DNA from: Georgenia ruanii
Lineage (GTDB): Bacteria > Actinomycetota > Actinomycetes > Actinomycetales > Actinomycetaceae
Reading direction: 5' to 3'
NCBI RefSeq assembly: GCF_009193175.1
Contig: NZ_VUKE01000001.1
Span: 1 to 64,000 of the forward strand
DNA: 64,000 nt
Positions within the stretch are counted from its first letter, which is position 1. Each line of letters starts with the position of its first letter. Below, piece after piece: positions 1 through 10,550 of this stretch. The translations under genes were made by a program, and so were the position numbers. Below the pieces are notes generated by a model, which saw only the letters and a list, made by a program, of their open reading frames with translations, was not told the origin of the DNA and searched no databases.

Positions 1-110
1 GCGCCGGCGGTGTCGCGCGCGGCGCGGGCCGCGGTCCGGGCCGCGCGGGCGGCCGGGCGGGCCAGGCCCCGGGCCGGCGCGGGGCGCCGGCTGCCCTCCA
101 GCGTGGTCAT
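1..110 (-). CDS. ftsW: FtsW/RodA-type lipid II polymerase, N-terminal fragment
   Basis: Only the first ~36 codons are inside the window; the gene runs off the left edge. The ATG at 110 shares bases with the murD stop (ATGA), as at most other junctions of this cluster. The visible residues are a basic, Ala/Arg/Pro-rich cytoplasmic tail before any membrane segment, so the sequence alone does not identify the protein. The call rests on gene order: in actinobacterial dcw clusters murD is followed by ftsW, the septal SEDS glycosyltransferase working with FtsI. Confidence 0.7.
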   Translation of the reverse strand, partial: MTTLEGSRRPAPARGLARPAARAARTAARAARDTAG

Positions 111-1594
111 TCCCGGCTCCTCAGCTCTCGTGCCGCGCGGGCGAACGCCTCGCCCCGCTCGGCGTAGCTGCGGAACTGGTCCATCGACGCGCACGCCGGG
201 GCCAGCAGCACGGTGTCGCCGGGCTGGGCGAGCCGGGCCGCCTCGGCGACGGCCGTCGGCATCACCCGATCATCGTCGGCGTCTACCTCGATCACGGGGA
301 CGTCGGCCGCGTGTCGCGCCAGCGCCGAGCGCAGCGGCTCGCGGTCCGTCCCGATCAGGACGACGGCGCGCAGGTGCTCGCGCTGCTCGGCCACGAGGTC
401 GTCGAAGCGGGCGCCCTTGGCCAGCCCGCCGGCGATCCACACGCACGTCCCCGGCGTCACCGCGCGCAGCGACGCGGCGGCAGCGTGGGCGTTGGTGGCC
501 TTGGAGTCGTCGACGTAGGCCACGCCGTCGACGGTGGCCACGCGCTCGATGCGATGCGCCCCGGCCGGGAAGTCGCGCAGCCCCTGGCGCACGTGCGCCG
601 GGGCCACCCCGTGCGCGCGGGCCAGCGCCGCGGCGGCCAGCGCGTTGGCGACGACGTGGCGGGGCACTCCCGCCCCGGCGGGGGCGAGGTGGGCGAGGTC
701 GTCGAGGGTGGCCAGCTCGGCGGCGCCGCCGCGGTGGCGCTCGGGCGCGAAGGCGCGGTCGACCAGCAGGTCCTCGACCACCCCGACCTGGCCCACCGCC
801 GGCGTGCCCAGGGTGAAGCCGACGGCGCGGGCCCCCTCGACGACGTCGGCCTCCTCGACCATGTGCCGGGTCTGCGGGTCGGCCTCGTTGTACACGCACG
901 CCACCCGGGTGCGCTCGTACACGCGGGCCTTCGCCGCCCGGTAGGCCTCGTAGGAGCCGTGCCAGTCCAGGTGGTCGGGGGCGATGTTGAGGCAGGCGCT
1001 GGCCTCGGGCGAGACCGTGTGGGTGGAGTGCAGCTGGAAGCTCGACAGCTCCACGGCGAGCACGTCCGGGGCGTCGGCGCCGGGGCGGGTGGCCACCCGC
1101 ACGATGGGCGTGCCGACGTTGCCGACCTCGGCGGCCCGCTCGCCGGCCGCGGTGAGGATCGAGGCGAGCATGCCCACCGTGGTGGTCTTGCCGTTGGTGC
1201 CGGTGAGGGTCAGCCAGGGCGCGCGGGTGCCGTCCGGGCGGGCGGCCTGCAGCCGCCACGCGAGCTCGACCTCGCTCCACGTGGGCACCCCGGCCGCCGC
1301 CGCGCGGGTGAGCAGCGGGGAGACGGCGGGGATGCCGGGCGAGACGACGACGACGTCGGGGCGGGCGGCCAGCACGGCGTCGGCGAGCTCGGCGGGGTCG
1401 GGGGCGGCGCGCAGCGCGGCACGGTCGGGCACCTCGCCGCTGTCGCGGGCGGCGTCCAGCGCCGCCGGGGCCGCGTCGTAGCCGGCCAGCCGGGCGCCGG
1501 TGGCGCCGAGGGCCTCCAGGGCCGCGCGCCCGGAGGTGCCCAGGCCGACGACGGCGACCCGGGCGCCGTCGAGATCCGTGCGGTGCTCGCTCAT
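107..1594 (-). CDS. murD: UDP-N-acetylmuramoylalanine--D-glutamate ligase MurD
   Basis: Cytoplasmic Mur ligase that adds D-glutamate to UDP-MurNAc-L-Ala using ATP. The 495-residue protein starts with a Rossmann-like nucleotide fold ([18 protein letters not shown]). The P-loop [13 protein letters not shown] is near residues 131-143, followed by [12 protein letters not shown] and the C-terminal [10 protein letters not shown] motif typical of MurD. ATG 1594 is chosen because it overlaps the mraY stop (ATGA). Length and motifs are normal. It is probably translationally coupled within the dcw transcript. Confidence 0.97.
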   Translation of the reverse strand: MSEHRTDLDGARVAVVGLGTSGRAALEALGATGARLAGYDAAPAALDAARDSGEVPDRAALRAAPDPAELADAVLAARPDVVVVSPGIPAVSPLLTRAAAAGVPTWSEVELAWRLQAARPDGTRAPWLTLTGTNGKTTTVGMLASILTAAGERAAEVGNVGTPIVRVATRPGADAPDVLAVELSSFQLHSTHTVSPEASACLNIAPDHLDWHGSYEAYRAAKARVYERTRVACVYNEADPQTRHMVEEADVVEGARAVGFTLGTPAVGQVGVVEDLLVDRAFAPERHRGGAAELATLDDLAHLAPAGAGVPRHVVANALAAAALARAHGVAPAHVRQGLRDFPAGAHRIERVATVDGVAYVDDSKATNAHAAAASLRAVTPGTCVWIAGGLAKGARFDDLVAEQREHLRAVVLIGTDREPLRSALARHAADVPVIEVDADDDRVMPTAVAEAARLAQPGDTVLLAPACASMDQFRSYAERGEAFARAARELRSRE

Positions 1595-2679
1595 GCCGCC
1601 GATGCCACCCACTCCGCGTAGAACAGGCCCACGCCCGCCATGACGAACAGGGCCGCGATGATCCAGAACCGCACGACGATCGTCACCTCGCCCCAGCCCT
1701 TGAGCTCGAAGTGGTGGTGCAGGGGGGCCATGCGGAACACCCGCTTGCCGGTCGCCTTGAAGAAGCCGATCTGGATGACGTCGCTCATGACGATGATGAC
1801 GAACAGCCCGCCGATGATCGCGGCGAGGACCTCGGTGCGGGTGAGGATCGACAGGCCGGCCAGCGCCCCGCCCAGGGCGAGGGAGCCGGTGTCGCCCATG
1901 AAGATCTGCGCCGGGGAGGTGTTCCACCACAGGAAGCCGAAGCACGCCCCGACGATGGCGGCGGTGACGATGGCCAGGTCGCGCGGGTCGCGCACCTCGT
2001 AGCACTCCGGCCCCGGGGCGGCGAGGAACTGGCAGGACTGGTTGGCCTGCCAGATCGTGATCGCCGTGTAGGCGCCGAAGACGAGCATCGAGGTGCCGGT
2101 GGCCAGCCCGTCCAGGCCGTCGGTGAGGTTGACGGCGTTGGACCAGGCGGTGATGAGGAAGTTGGCCCACAGCACGAACAGCACCAGGCCCAGCCCCATG
2201 CCGGCCCAGGCCAGGTCGATGCCGGTGTCGCGGATGAAGGACACGTGCGTCGAGGCCGGGGTGCGGTTGTTCTCGTTGGGGAACTGCAGGGCCAGCACCG
2301 CCCAGGAGATGCCGATGAGGGCCTGGCCGATGATCTTGCCCTTGGGGTTGAGCCCGAGGGAACGTTCCTTGGAGATCTTGATGTAGTCGTCCAGGAACCC
2401 GATGACCCCCAGCCCCACCATGAGGTAGAGCAGCAGCAGCCCGGAGGCGTTGGGCAGCCGGCCGGTGACGAGGTTGGCGATGACGTAGCCCAGCACGGTG
2501 GCGGAGATGATCACGACCCCGCCCATGGTGGGCGTGCCGCGCTTGGTGAAGTGCGCCGTCGGGCCGTCCTCGCGGATGAACTGCCCGTAGTTCTTCTTCA
2601 CGAGCAGCCGGATGAACAGCGGGGTGCCCAGCAGCGAGAGCACGAGCGCGACGGCGCCCGCGATGAGGACGGTCATCAT
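1591..2679 (-). CDS. mraY: Phospho-N-acetylmuramoyl-pentapeptide transferase MraY
   Basis: Integral membrane enzyme that transfers phospho-MurNAc-pentapeptide to undecaprenyl phosphate, making lipid I. The 362-residue length is typical. The family signatures are present: [11 protein letters not shown] after the first transmembrane helix, the aspartate-rich [11 protein letters not shown], the catalytic [15 protein letters not shown], and HHHFELKGW near the end. About ten hydrophobic helices are visible. The protein begins Met-Met; ATG 2679 is taken because it forms an ATGA overlap with murF. Confidence 0.97.
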   Translation of the reverse strand: MMTVLIAGAVALVLSLLGTPLFIRLLVKKNYGQFIREDGPTAHFTKRGTPTMGGVVIISATVLGYVIANLVTGRLPNASGLLLLYLMVGLGVIGFLDDYIKISKERSLGLNPKGKIIGQALIGISWAVLALQFPNENNRTPASTHVSFIRDTGIDLAWAGMGLGLVLFVLWANFLITAWSNAVNLTDGLDGLATGTSMLVFGAYTAITIWQANQSCQFLAAPGPECYEVRDPRDLAIVTAAIVGACFGFLWWNTSPAQIFMGDTGSLALGGALAGLSILTRTEVLAAIIGGLFVIIVMSDVIQIGFFKATGKRVFRMAPLHHHFELKGWGEVTIVVRFWIIAALFVMAGVGLFYAEWVASAA

Positions 2680-4127
2680 GCCGGCATCACCCCGTCGGCC
2701 GGCGCGGCCTCCGTCAGGAGGGCGTCGGCCAGGCGCCAGATGCCCGAGCCGTTGGAGCCCTTGAGCAGCACGGTGTCCCCCGGTCGCAGCACGCCCGCGA
2801 GCCGCTCGCGGGCGGCGTCGACGTCGGGGACCTCGAGGACCTCGGTCCGCGCCTCGGCGGCGCGGGCGCCGTCGGCCAGCGGGGCCGTGCCGGCGCCGAC
2901 GGCGAGGAGCACGTCCACGCCCAGGCGCGCGGCGTCGGCGCCCAGGGCGGCGTGCTCGGCGGCGGCGTCCTGGCCCAGCTCGAGCATCTCGCCGAGCACG
3001 GCCACCCGGCGGGCGGCCCCGTCGGGTGGTCCGGCGAGGGCGACGAGGGCGCGCAGGCCGGCGCGCATGGAGTCGGGGTTGGCGTTGTAGGAGTCGTCGA
3101 TGATGCGCACCCCGTCGGGGCGGGTGCGCACGTCCATCCGGTGCGGGCTGGCCGCGCCGGCGCCGGCCAGGGCGGCGGCGACGTCGGGCAGGGCGAGGCC
3201 GAGCTCGAGCGCGACCGCGGCGGCGGCCAGGGCGTTGGTCACGTGGTGCTCCCCGACCAGCGCCAGGCGCACCGCCGCCCGCTCGCCGCGGGCGGCGAGG
3301 GTGAAGGCGGCGCGGCCGGCGTCGTCGAGGGTGACGTCCTCGGCGCGCACGTCCCCGGCGGCGCGGCCGAAGGTGACCACGCGGCCCGGCGCGAGCGGGG
3401 CCATCGCGGCCACCCGGGGGTCGTCGGCGTTGAGCACGGCGGTGCCGGTGGGCACCAGGCCGGTGACCAGCTCGGACTTGGCGCGGGCGACGTTGTCGAT
3501 GCCGCCGAACTCCCCCAGGTGCGCGCGGCCGACGACGAGGACGACGGCGACGTCGGGCGGCGCGACGGAGGTCAGGTAGGCGATGTTGCCGACGTGGTCG
3601 GCGCCCATCTCCAGGACGAGGGTGCGGGTGGTCCGCGTCGCGCGCAGGACGGTCAGCGGCAGCCCGATCTCGTTGTTGAACGACCCGGGCGGGGCGATGC
3701 GCTCGCCCAGCGGCTGCAGGAGGCGGGCGAGCAGGTCCTTGGTGGTGGTCTTGCCCACCGACCCGGTCACCGCGACCACCCGCAGCGGGTCGTCGGCGCC
3801 GCGGCCCGCGCGCAGGACCGCGAGGACGTGCCGGGCGAGGGCGCCGAGGGCGGCGGCGACGTCGTCGACGACGACGAGCCGGGCGGGGTCGACGCCGGCG
3901 AGCGCGCCGGTGTCGCACACGAGCGCCCCGGCCGCGCCCGCGGCCAGCGCCGCGGCGACGTAGTCGTGCCCGTCGACGTGCTCGCCGGCGAAGGCGGCGA
4001 AGAGCGTGCCGGGCCCGGCGGCGCGGGAGTCGGTGACGACGTCGCCGGTGATGACGACGTCGGTGGCCTCGGCAGCGAGGTGGCCGCCGGTGACGGCGGC
4101 CACCTCGGCGAGGGTCATGGTGATCAT
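2676..4127 (-). CDS. murF: UDP-MurNAc-tripeptide--D-Ala-D-Ala ligase MurF
   Basis: Last cytoplasmic Mur ligase, adding D-Ala-D-Ala to the UDP-MurNAc-tripeptide. The 483 residues contain the P-loop [17 protein letters not shown], the conserved [23 protein letters not shown], and [13 protein letters not shown] in the C-terminal half, which separates MurF from MurC/D/E. ATG 4127 overlaps the murE stop (ATGA); a second Met three codons later is less likely. Family length is normal and nothing appears truncated. Confidence 0.96.
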   Translation of the reverse strand: MITMTLAEVAAVTGGHLAAEATDVVITGDVVTDSRAAGPGTLFAAFAGEHVDGHDYVAAALAAGAAGALVCDTGALAGVDPARLVVVDDVAAALGALARHVLAVLRAGRGADDPLRVVAVTGSVGKTTTKDLLARLLQPLGERIAPPGSFNNEIGLPLTVLRATRTTRTLVLEMGADHVGNIAYLTSVAPPDVAVVLVVGRAHLGEFGGIDNVARAKSELVTGLVPTGTAVLNADDPRVAAMAPLAPGRVVTFGRAAGDVRAEDVTLDDAGRAAFTLAARGERAAVRLALVGEHHVTNALAAAAVALELGLALPDVAAALAGAGAASPHRMDVRTRPDGVRIIDDSYNANPDSMRAGLRALVALAGPPDGAARRVAVLGEMLELGQDAAAEHAALGADAARLGVDVLLAVGAGTAPLADGARAAEARTEVLEVPDVDAARERLAGVLRPGDTVLLKGSNGSGIWRLADALLTEAAPADGVMPA

Positions 4128-5701
4128 GCGGTGGGTCCTCCGGTGCGCGAGGCCAGCGCGGCGCGCACCTCGTCGCGGTCGTCCAGGTGGTGGGGGGTGC
4201 CGGCGATCTCCTGGACCGTCTCGTGGCCGCGACCGGCCACGAGGACCGTGTCGTCCTCGCCTGCCCCCAGCACTACCGTACGGATCGCCTCGGCCCGAGA
4301 GGGAATCTCGTCCACGGTGGCCCCGCTCACAGCCCGCGCGCCGACGAGCACCTCGGCGCGGATCTGGGCGGGCGGCTCGTCGTGCGGGTCGTCGTCGGTG
4401 ACGACGACGACGTCCGCGGCCTCGGCGGCCACCCGACCCATGTCCGGGCGCTTGGAGCGGTCCCGCTCCCCCGCCGCGCCGAAGAGCACGACGAGGCGGC
4501 CGGCGGTGGTCGGCCGCAGCGCGGCGAGGGCCTGGGCCAGCGCGTCGGTGTTGTGCGCGAAGTCGACGATCACCCGGGGGCGCTCGCTCAGCTGCTCCAT
4601 CCGGCCGGGCACCACCGGGCTGAGCCCGCCGGCGGCGTCGAGCGCGGCCTGCAGGGCGGCGACGTCCACGCCGCTCTCGAGCACCATGGCGGCGGCCAGC
4701 GCGGCGTTGGCGAGGTTGAACCCGCCGGGCAGGGCGGTGGCGGTGCGCAGGGCGCGCCCGTCGCGGTGGGTCAGGGTGAAGGCGGTGCCGGTGGCGTCGG
4801 CGCGCACGTCGCCGACGCGCCAGTCGGCCGGGACCTCCGGCGGCGCGGCGACGGCCAGCGCGACCGCGGCGGCGCCCTCGGCCCGGGCCTGCTCCACCAG
4901 CCGGCGGCCCCAGACGTCGTCGACGAGGATCACCCCGCGGCGGGAGCGCCGCGGGGTGAACAGGGAGGCCTTGGCCTGGAAGTACGCCTCCAGGGTGCCG
5001 TGGAAGTCGAGGTGGTCCTGGGTGAGGTTGGTGAAGCCGGCGACGTCGTAGACCAACGGGTCGACGCGGCCCAGGGCCAGGGCGTGGGAGGAGACCTCCA
5101 TCACCAGGTCGTCGGCGCCGGCCTCGACCATCGCCGCGAGCAGGGCCTGCAGCTCGTCGGGCTGGGGCGTGGTCAGGGTCGCGGGCACCGCGCGGCCGGC
5201 CACCCGGACCTCGACGGTGCCGACGAGGCCGGTGGTGCGGCCCAGGGCGCGCAGGGCGTGGTCCACCATGAACGCCACCGTGGTCTTGCCGTTGGTGCCG
5301 GTGACGGCGAAGGTGCCCAGCGCGCGGCCGGGCTCGCCGTAGAGGGTGGCGGCGAGGCGGCCGAGGACGGCCGGGACGTCGGGGGTCACGAGCACGGGCA
5401 CGCCGAGGCCCGCGGCGAGCAGGTCCGCGCCGGCGGGGTCGGTGAGGACGGCGGCGGCGCCGGCGGCGACCGCGGCGGGCGCGAAGCGGGCGCCGTGCAC
5501 GTGCGCACCGCCGATCGCGGCGAACAGCTCGCCGCCGCGCACCCGGCGGTTGTCGGCCACCACGCCGCGGACCTCGGCCGCGCCCCAGCCGTCGGCGGTG
5601 GCCGGGGCGGGGGCGAGGTCGAGGGCCGCGGCGAGGTCGCCGAGGCGCTGCGGGGAGGAGGCGGCAGGGCGCAGGAGGGCGTTGTCGGGGAGTGCTGTCA
5701 C
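4124..5701 (-). CDS. murE: UDP-MurNAc-dipeptide--diamino acid ligase MurE
   Basis: Adds the third, diamino residue of the stem peptide. GTG 5701 is preceded by GGAG and gives 525 residues. The P-loop [25 protein letters not shown]-type element ([14 protein letters not shown]) and [14 protein letters not shown] are clear. At residues 437-440 the diamino-acid recognition motif reads DDPH, not the DNPR of meso-diaminopimelate enzymes such as those of E. coli and Mycobacterium. I infer the substrate is probably L-Lys or L-Orn, as in many Micrococcales, but the motif alone does not choose between them. The gene is separated from ftsI by 56 nt. Confidence 0.95.
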   Translation of the reverse strand: MTALPDNALLRPAASSPQRLGDLAAALDLAPAPATADGWGAAEVRGVVADNRRVRGGELFAAIGGAHVHGARFAPAAVAAGAAAVLTDPAGADLLAAGLGVPVLVTPDVPAVLGRLAATLYGEPGRALGTFAVTGTNGKTTVAFMVDHALRALGRTTGLVGTVEVRVAGRAVPATLTTPQPDELQALLAAMVEAGADDLVMEVSSHALALGRVDPLVYDVAGFTNLTQDHLDFHGTLEAYFQAKASLFTPRRSRRGVILVDDVWGRRLVEQARAEGAAAVALAVAAPPEVPADWRVGDVRADATGTAFTLTHRDGRALRTATALPGGFNLANAALAAAMVLESGVDVAALQAALDAAGGLSPVVPGRMEQLSERPRVIVDFAHNTDALAQALAALRPTTAGRLVVLFGAAGERDRSKRPDMGRVAAEAADVVVVTDDDPHDEPPAQIRAEVLVGARAVSGATVDEIPSRAEAIRTVVLGAGEDDTVLVAGRGHETVQEIAGTPHHLDDRDEVRAALASRTGGPTA

Positions 5702-5757
5702 CGCTCCATTGTTGCCGCCCGCGACGCCCCGGCCATCCGACGTGGCGCTGCTCACCC

Positions 5758-7542
5758 CTACCCGGCCTCGCGCGGGAGGTCGGGCGCGGGCGTCGTCGAG
5801 GGCGGCACGCCCATCTGGCGCAGGCCGAAGCCCATGACGTCGCGGAAGACCGGGGCGGCGGTGACGCCGCCGTAGGACATCCCCGGCGGCTTGTAGATGA
5901 CGACGCCGACGGCGAGCTTGGGGTCCTCGGCCGGGGCCAGGCCGACGTAGGAGCCCAGCCGGGAGCTCAGGCCCCCCTTGCCGTCGGCGATCTGGGCCGT
6001 TCCGGTCTTGGCCGCCACGCGGTAGCCCTCGACCCGGCCCAGGACGCCGGTGCCGCCGTCGGCGGTGACGCTCTCCATCATGGCGATGACCTTGTCCGCC
6101 GTCGCCTCGCTGACCACGCGGGTGCCCTCGCCGACCTTGGTGGGGGCGAACACGCCGTCGCCGTCGGCCAGGCCATCGACGATGTGCGGGTCCATCCGCA
6201 CCCCGCCGTTGCCGAGGGTGGCGACCATCGAGGTGTTCTGCAGCAGGCTCACGCTCATGCCCTGGCCGAACATCGTGGTGTAACGGGTGCGGGAGTCCCA
6301 GCTGTCCGGCGGGCGCAGCTGGCCGGGGGTCTCGCCGGGCAGCTCGATGCCGGTGCGCTGGCCGAAGCCGAACCCGCGCAGGTACCCGTAGCGCACCTCG
6401 TCGGCGATCTTGTCGCCGATCTGCACGGTGCCGGTGTTGGAGGAGGCGGCCAGGACCCCGGTGGTGGTCAGCCGCGCGGTGGCGTGGTTGTCGTTGTCGG
6501 TGAAGGTCTGCCCGTTGGGCATGGTGAGCCGGTCCGGCACCGTGAAGGGGGTGCCGGTGTCCACCACGCCCTCCTCGAGCGCGGCGGCGAAGGTGGGCAG
6601 CTTGCCGGTCGAGCCGGGCTCGTAGGGCGCCGAGACGGCGCGCGAGCCCCGGTCGGCCGCGTCCCACTTCTGGTAGTTGTTCGGGTCGACGGTGCCGGAG
6701 TCGGCGATGGCGAGCACCCGCCCGGTGCCCACCTCCTCGACGACGACGGCGCCCCACTGGGCGCCCCACTTCGCCACGGCCTCGTCGATCTTCTGCTGGG
6801 CGAGGAACTGCAGGTCCCGGTCGATGCTCGTGCGCACGGTGTGGCCGGCGACGGCGGGGACCTCCTCGCGCTGGCCGGTGGGGATGACCTGGCCGGTGGC
6901 GCCGATCTCCACCGTGAGCTTGCCGTCGGTGCCGGTCAGCGCCTCGTTGAAGCTCTGCTCGAGCCCGGCGAGGCCGTGCCCCTCGCGCCCGACGTAGCCG
7001 ATGAGGTTCCCCGCCGTGGCGCCGTTGGGGTAGATGCGCGCGGTGGTCTCCTCGGGCTCGATGCCGGGCACGCGAAGGGCGTCGATGGCCCGCCACTGCT
7101 CCGGGGTCAGGCCCTTGGCGAGGTAGACGAAGGTGGAGTCGCCCACGAGCTGGGCGCCCAGCTCGGCCTTGTCCCGCCCGAGCAGCGGCGCGAGCACCTC
7201 GGCCGCCGCGGCGGCGCCGGCGCCGAGCACCTCGCCGGTGTCGGGGTCCTTGCGCTCGTAGTTGCGCACCAGACGCTGGTTGACGCCCACGTTGAAGCGC
7301 TCGACGGAGGAGGCGAGCACCTCCCCGTCGCTGTCGAGGATGTCGCCGCGGGGCGCGCGGATGAGGGAGGTGCGGGTCCGGTCGGCCTTGGCCTGCTCGG
7401 CCAGGTCCGGGCCCTGCACGGCCTGGACGTACACGAGCCGCCCGCCGAAGACCATCATGACGGTGAGCAGCAGGGTCAGGGCCGCCTGCCGGCGCATCCG
7501 GCGGTTGCCGACGGTGGCAGGCGGGGTGCTCCGCCGGCTCAC
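5758..7542 (-). CDS. ftsI: Class B penicillin-binding protein FtsI (PBP3), septal transpeptidase
   Basis: Bitopic membrane transpeptidase that cross-links septal peptidoglycan beside FtsW. The 594-residue protein has a short basic cytoplasmic tail, one transmembrane helix (about residues 17-35, AALTLLLTVMMVFGGRLVYV), a PBP dimerisation region (RAPRGDILDSDGEVLA) and a transpeptidase domain. Active-site motifs are SxxK as EPGSTGK, SxN as ASSNTGT, and KTG as AAKTGTAQI. GTG 7542 overlaps the stop of the preceding ftsL-like gene (GTGA), and a later ATG at codon 16 is less likely. Confidence 0.95.
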   Translation of the reverse strand: MSRRSTPPATVGNRRMRRQAALTLLLTVMMVFGGRLVYVQAVQGPDLAEQAKADRTRTSLIRAPRGDILDSDGEVLASSVERFNVGVNQRLVRNYERKDPDTGEVLGAGAAAAAEVLAPLLGRDKAELGAQLVGDSTFVYLAKGLTPEQWRAIDALRVPGIEPEETTARIYPNGATAGNLIGYVGREGHGLAGLEQSFNEALTGTDGKLTVEIGATGQVIPTGQREEVPAVAGHTVRTSIDRDLQFLAQQKIDEAVAKWGAQWGAVVVEEVGTGRVLAIADSGTVDPNNYQKWDAADRGSRAVSAPYEPGSTGKLPTFAAALEEGVVDTGTPFTVPDRLTMPNGQTFTDNDNHATARLTTTGVLAASSNTGTVQIGDKIADEVRYGYLRGFGFGQRTGIELPGETPGQLRPPDSWDSRTRYTTMFGQGMSVSLLQNTSMVATLGNGGVRMDPHIVDGLADGDGVFAPTKVGEGTRVVSEATADKVIAMMESVTADGGTGVLGRVEGYRVAAKTGTAQIADGKGGLSSRLGSYVGLAPAEDPKLAVGVVIYKPPGMSYGGVTAAPVFRDVMGFGLRQMGVPPSTTPAPDLPREAG

Positions 7543-7936
7543 CCCGCCTCCCCGCCTCCGAGCAGCGCGCCGTCGGCGAGGCGGATGAAGCGCAGGTGCT
7601 CGGCGGGCACCATCCCGAGCTCGGTGGCCCGGCGCTGCAGGGTGGCCGGGGAGCCGGTCTCCTCCACCTGAGCGCGCAGGGACGCCTCCGCCTCGTCGAG
7701 CTTCGTCAGGGCCACCTGCTGGTCGTGGATCTCGTACGCGGTGGCCGCCATGTGGGTGTTGAGCAGCAGCGCCGCGAGCAGCGACGCGGTGAGGATGGCG
7801 GTGCACAGCAGCAGGTAGGGCACGAGGGAGCGGGCCGGTCGCGGGCTGGCGACGACGGCGAGGCGGGGGCGCCACGCCGGCGCCGGGCGCGGCGCCGACG
7901 CGGTGGTGGTTCTCGGGGCGCGGGCGGGCGCGGCGC

Positions 7937-7940
<4 letters not shown>
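7539..7940 (-). CDS. ftsL: FtsL-like septum protein
   Basis: A 133-residue bitopic protein between rsmH and ftsI, the position of ftsL in dcw clusters. It has a Pro/Ala/Arg-rich cytoplasmic N-terminus, one transmembrane helix at about residues 39-61, then a charged heptad-like stretch (about 67-95) that could form a coiled coil. This is the architecture of FtsL/DivIC proteins, whose sequence is poorly conserved, so the call relies on topology and context. Both ends overlap neighbours (ATGA with rsmH, GTGA with ftsI). Confidence 0.85.
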
Positions 7941-8962
<1,022 letters not shown>

Positions 8963-9166
8963 GGGGTCTTCTCTCCTGGTCCGCGGGGGGCGATGGACGG
9001 GGCGGGCCGACCGCCGCCCGGCCAGGACTCCCTCCGCCTGCTCTGGCGCCGGGGAAGTGCGTCAGAGTCGCGGTGAGAGACCTCGTCGTGCGGGGGTCGG
9101 GTGGTGCTGGGGTGGTCGGTGGTAGTCCGGGGGGTGGGCGGGAGGGTGCCGGAGGACGGGAGCGGG

Positions 9167-9598
9167 TCAGAAGAGGCCGGGGACCACCTCCTCGGCGGTC
9201 TCGGCGAAGGCCTCCTCCTGCTCGGCCAGGTAGGTCTGCCAGGCGATCGCGTCCCAGATCTCGATGCGCGCCCCGGCGCCGATGACGGCGAGGTCGCGGT
9301 CGAGGCCGGCGTACTGGCGCAGGTTGGTGGGGATGGTGATGCGCCCCTGCTTGTCCGGCACCTCGTCGCTGGCGCCGGAGAGGAAGACGCGCAGGTAGTC
9401 CCGGGCCTGCTTGCTGGTGACGGGCGCCTGGCGCAGACGGTCGTGCATGTTCTCGAACTCGGCGACCGGGAAGGCGTACAGGCAGCGCTCCTGGCCGCGG
9501 GTGAGGACGATGCCGGGGGCGAGCTGCTCGCGGAACTTCGCGGGGAGGATGAGGCGCCCCTTGTCGTCAAGACGTGGCTCATACGTCCCCAGGAACAC
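9167..9598 (-). CDS. mraZ: Transcriptional regulator MraZ
   Basis: The 143-residue protein has two SpoVT/AbrB-like DNA-binding repeats: [23 protein letters not shown] at the start and [22 protein letters not shown] in the middle. GTG 9598 follows a strong AGGAGG ribosome site. MraZ is a nucleoid-associated ring-shaped regulator that represses its own dcw operon by binding short repeats spaced 10 bp. Exactly such repeats lie just upstream (9645-9670), so autoregulation is likely. Confidence 0.96.
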   Translation of the reverse strand: MFLGTYEPRLDDKGRLILPAKFREQLAPGIVLTRGQERCLYAFPVAEFENMHDRLRQAPVTSKQARDYLRVFLSGASDEVPDKQGRITIPTNLRQYAGLDRDLAVIGAGARIEIWDAIAWQTYLAEQEEAFAETAEEVVPGLF

Positions 9599-9644
9599 AC
9601 TGGCACCTCCTCCCTCGGGCCAAAAACGGTTCCCCCCCCGTGCG

Positions 9645-9676
9645 CCCCACATTACTCCACTTCCCTCCCCCAGCAA
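9645..9676 (-). promoter_or_regulatory. mraZ promoter with three MraZ boxes
   Basis: Read on the minus strand: -35 TTGCTG (9671-9676), 16-bp spacer, -10 TAATGT (9649-9654). Three hexamers GGGGAG (9665-9670), GTGGAG (9655-9660) and GTGGGG (9645-9650) recur at exactly 10 bp across the spacer and the -10 element. Spacing of one helical turn between G-rich repeats is the known layout of MraZ sites. Binding here would block polymerase. Confidence 0.75.
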
Positions 9677-9742
9677 TGCGAAATGAGGCGCGCTTCTTCG
9701 CGCGAACCCGGTATATCCGCAGGTCCGCGCCGCTGGGGCGGG

Positions 9743-9992
9743 GTGGAGGGCGGTGGCACGGGTACGCCCGGCGGGCGCTGCCATAGGCATCGGCCACGGT
9801 CCGTCGGGGGGATCACGACGTCCTTTCCCGCGTATTTCCGCGGTTGTGGAGCGCGACGGTCCGCGAGGCGCGGGCTCGCCTGCGCGGGCGTGGAGCGAAG
9901 TGGAGGGGGGCGGGTCGCCGCGTCTTGCGGGCGGGGAGGAACGTGGAGGGGCGCGGCCGACACGCCGACACCGCGCGTGGAGCACGGTGGAG
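9743..9992 (+). promoter_or_regulatory. Additional GTGGAG repeat pairs in the mraZ upstream region
   Basis: The gene-free interval 9599-10114 holds, besides the mraZ promoter, eight GTGGAG-type hexamers on the plus strand. Six form pairs at exactly 10 bp: 9743/9753 (GTGGAG/GTGGCA), 9890/9900 and 9977/9987. Single copies lie at 9846 and 9943. They resemble the MraZ boxes at the mraZ promoter but point the other way. Whether MraZ binds them is inference. Confidence 0.5.
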
Positions 9993-10047
9993 GGGCCGAC
10001 CCACCGCCGCCGGCTTCGGGGCCGGCGGCGGGGGCGGGACAAGCGAC

Positions 10048-10071
10048 AGCCCACGGCACGGGCCGTGGGCT
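10048..10071 (-). terminator. Hairpin terminator after the DUF3040 gene
   Basis: A perfect 10-bp stem (AGCCCACGGC/GCCGTGGGCT) with a 4-nt loop lies 43 nt after the DUF3040 stop. There is no U-tract, which is usual for GC-rich actinobacterial terminators. Confidence 0.6.
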
Positions 10072-10114
10072 GCGGGTGATCAGGCTGCGCGCACCGCTCG
10101 GGCGCGCGCGCAGG

Positions 10115-10498
10115 CTAGCGGCCGCGCTCCTCGTTGCGCCGGTCCCAGCGGTCCTCCTGGCGCTGCATGAAGCCGCCGGAGGAGGAGCTGGACGTCGCCG
10201 GCCCACCGGTGCGCTTGCCGCGGCCACGCGCCTTCGCCGTGCCGCGCGGGCCGCCGATGGCGAGCATCACGCCCGCGAGCATCGCCAGGAACCCGAGCAC
10301 GCCGAGCCAGACGTAACCGGTGGCCACGCCGCCGACCAGTCCGCCGAGACCGAGCAGGAAGAGCAGCACCCCCAGGCTCAGCCGCCGGACGTCGGGCCGC
10401 GGCTTGTCGGCCAGGGTGTTGGCGAGCCGCGGGTCGTCAGAACGCAGCTGCTGCTCCATCTGCTGGAGCATGCGCTGCTCGTACTCCGAGAGAGGCAT
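10115..10498 (-). CDS. DUF3040 small membrane protein
   Basis: A 127-residue protein starting MPLSEYEQRMLQQMEQQL, the signature of the actinobacterial DUF3040 family, followed by a charged stretch and two predicted transmembrane helices (about residues 40-60 and 63-82). Its function is unknown in the family. The ATG at 10498 is preferred over one 15 nt upstream because AGGAGGT lies just before it. DUF3040 genes often sit between dinB and mraZ in actinobacteria, as here. Confidence 0.88.
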   Translation of the reverse strand: MPLSEYEQRMLQQMEQQLRSDDPRLANTLADKPRPDVRRLSLGVLLFLLGLGGLVGGVATGYVWLGVLGFLAMLAGVMLAIGGPRGTAKARGRGKRTGGPATSSSSSGGFMQRQEDRWDRRNEERGR

Positions 10499-10550
10499 CG
10501 GACCTCCTGTCATCCCGCCAACCCGTCGCCGATGAGGTGACGCTTCGACA

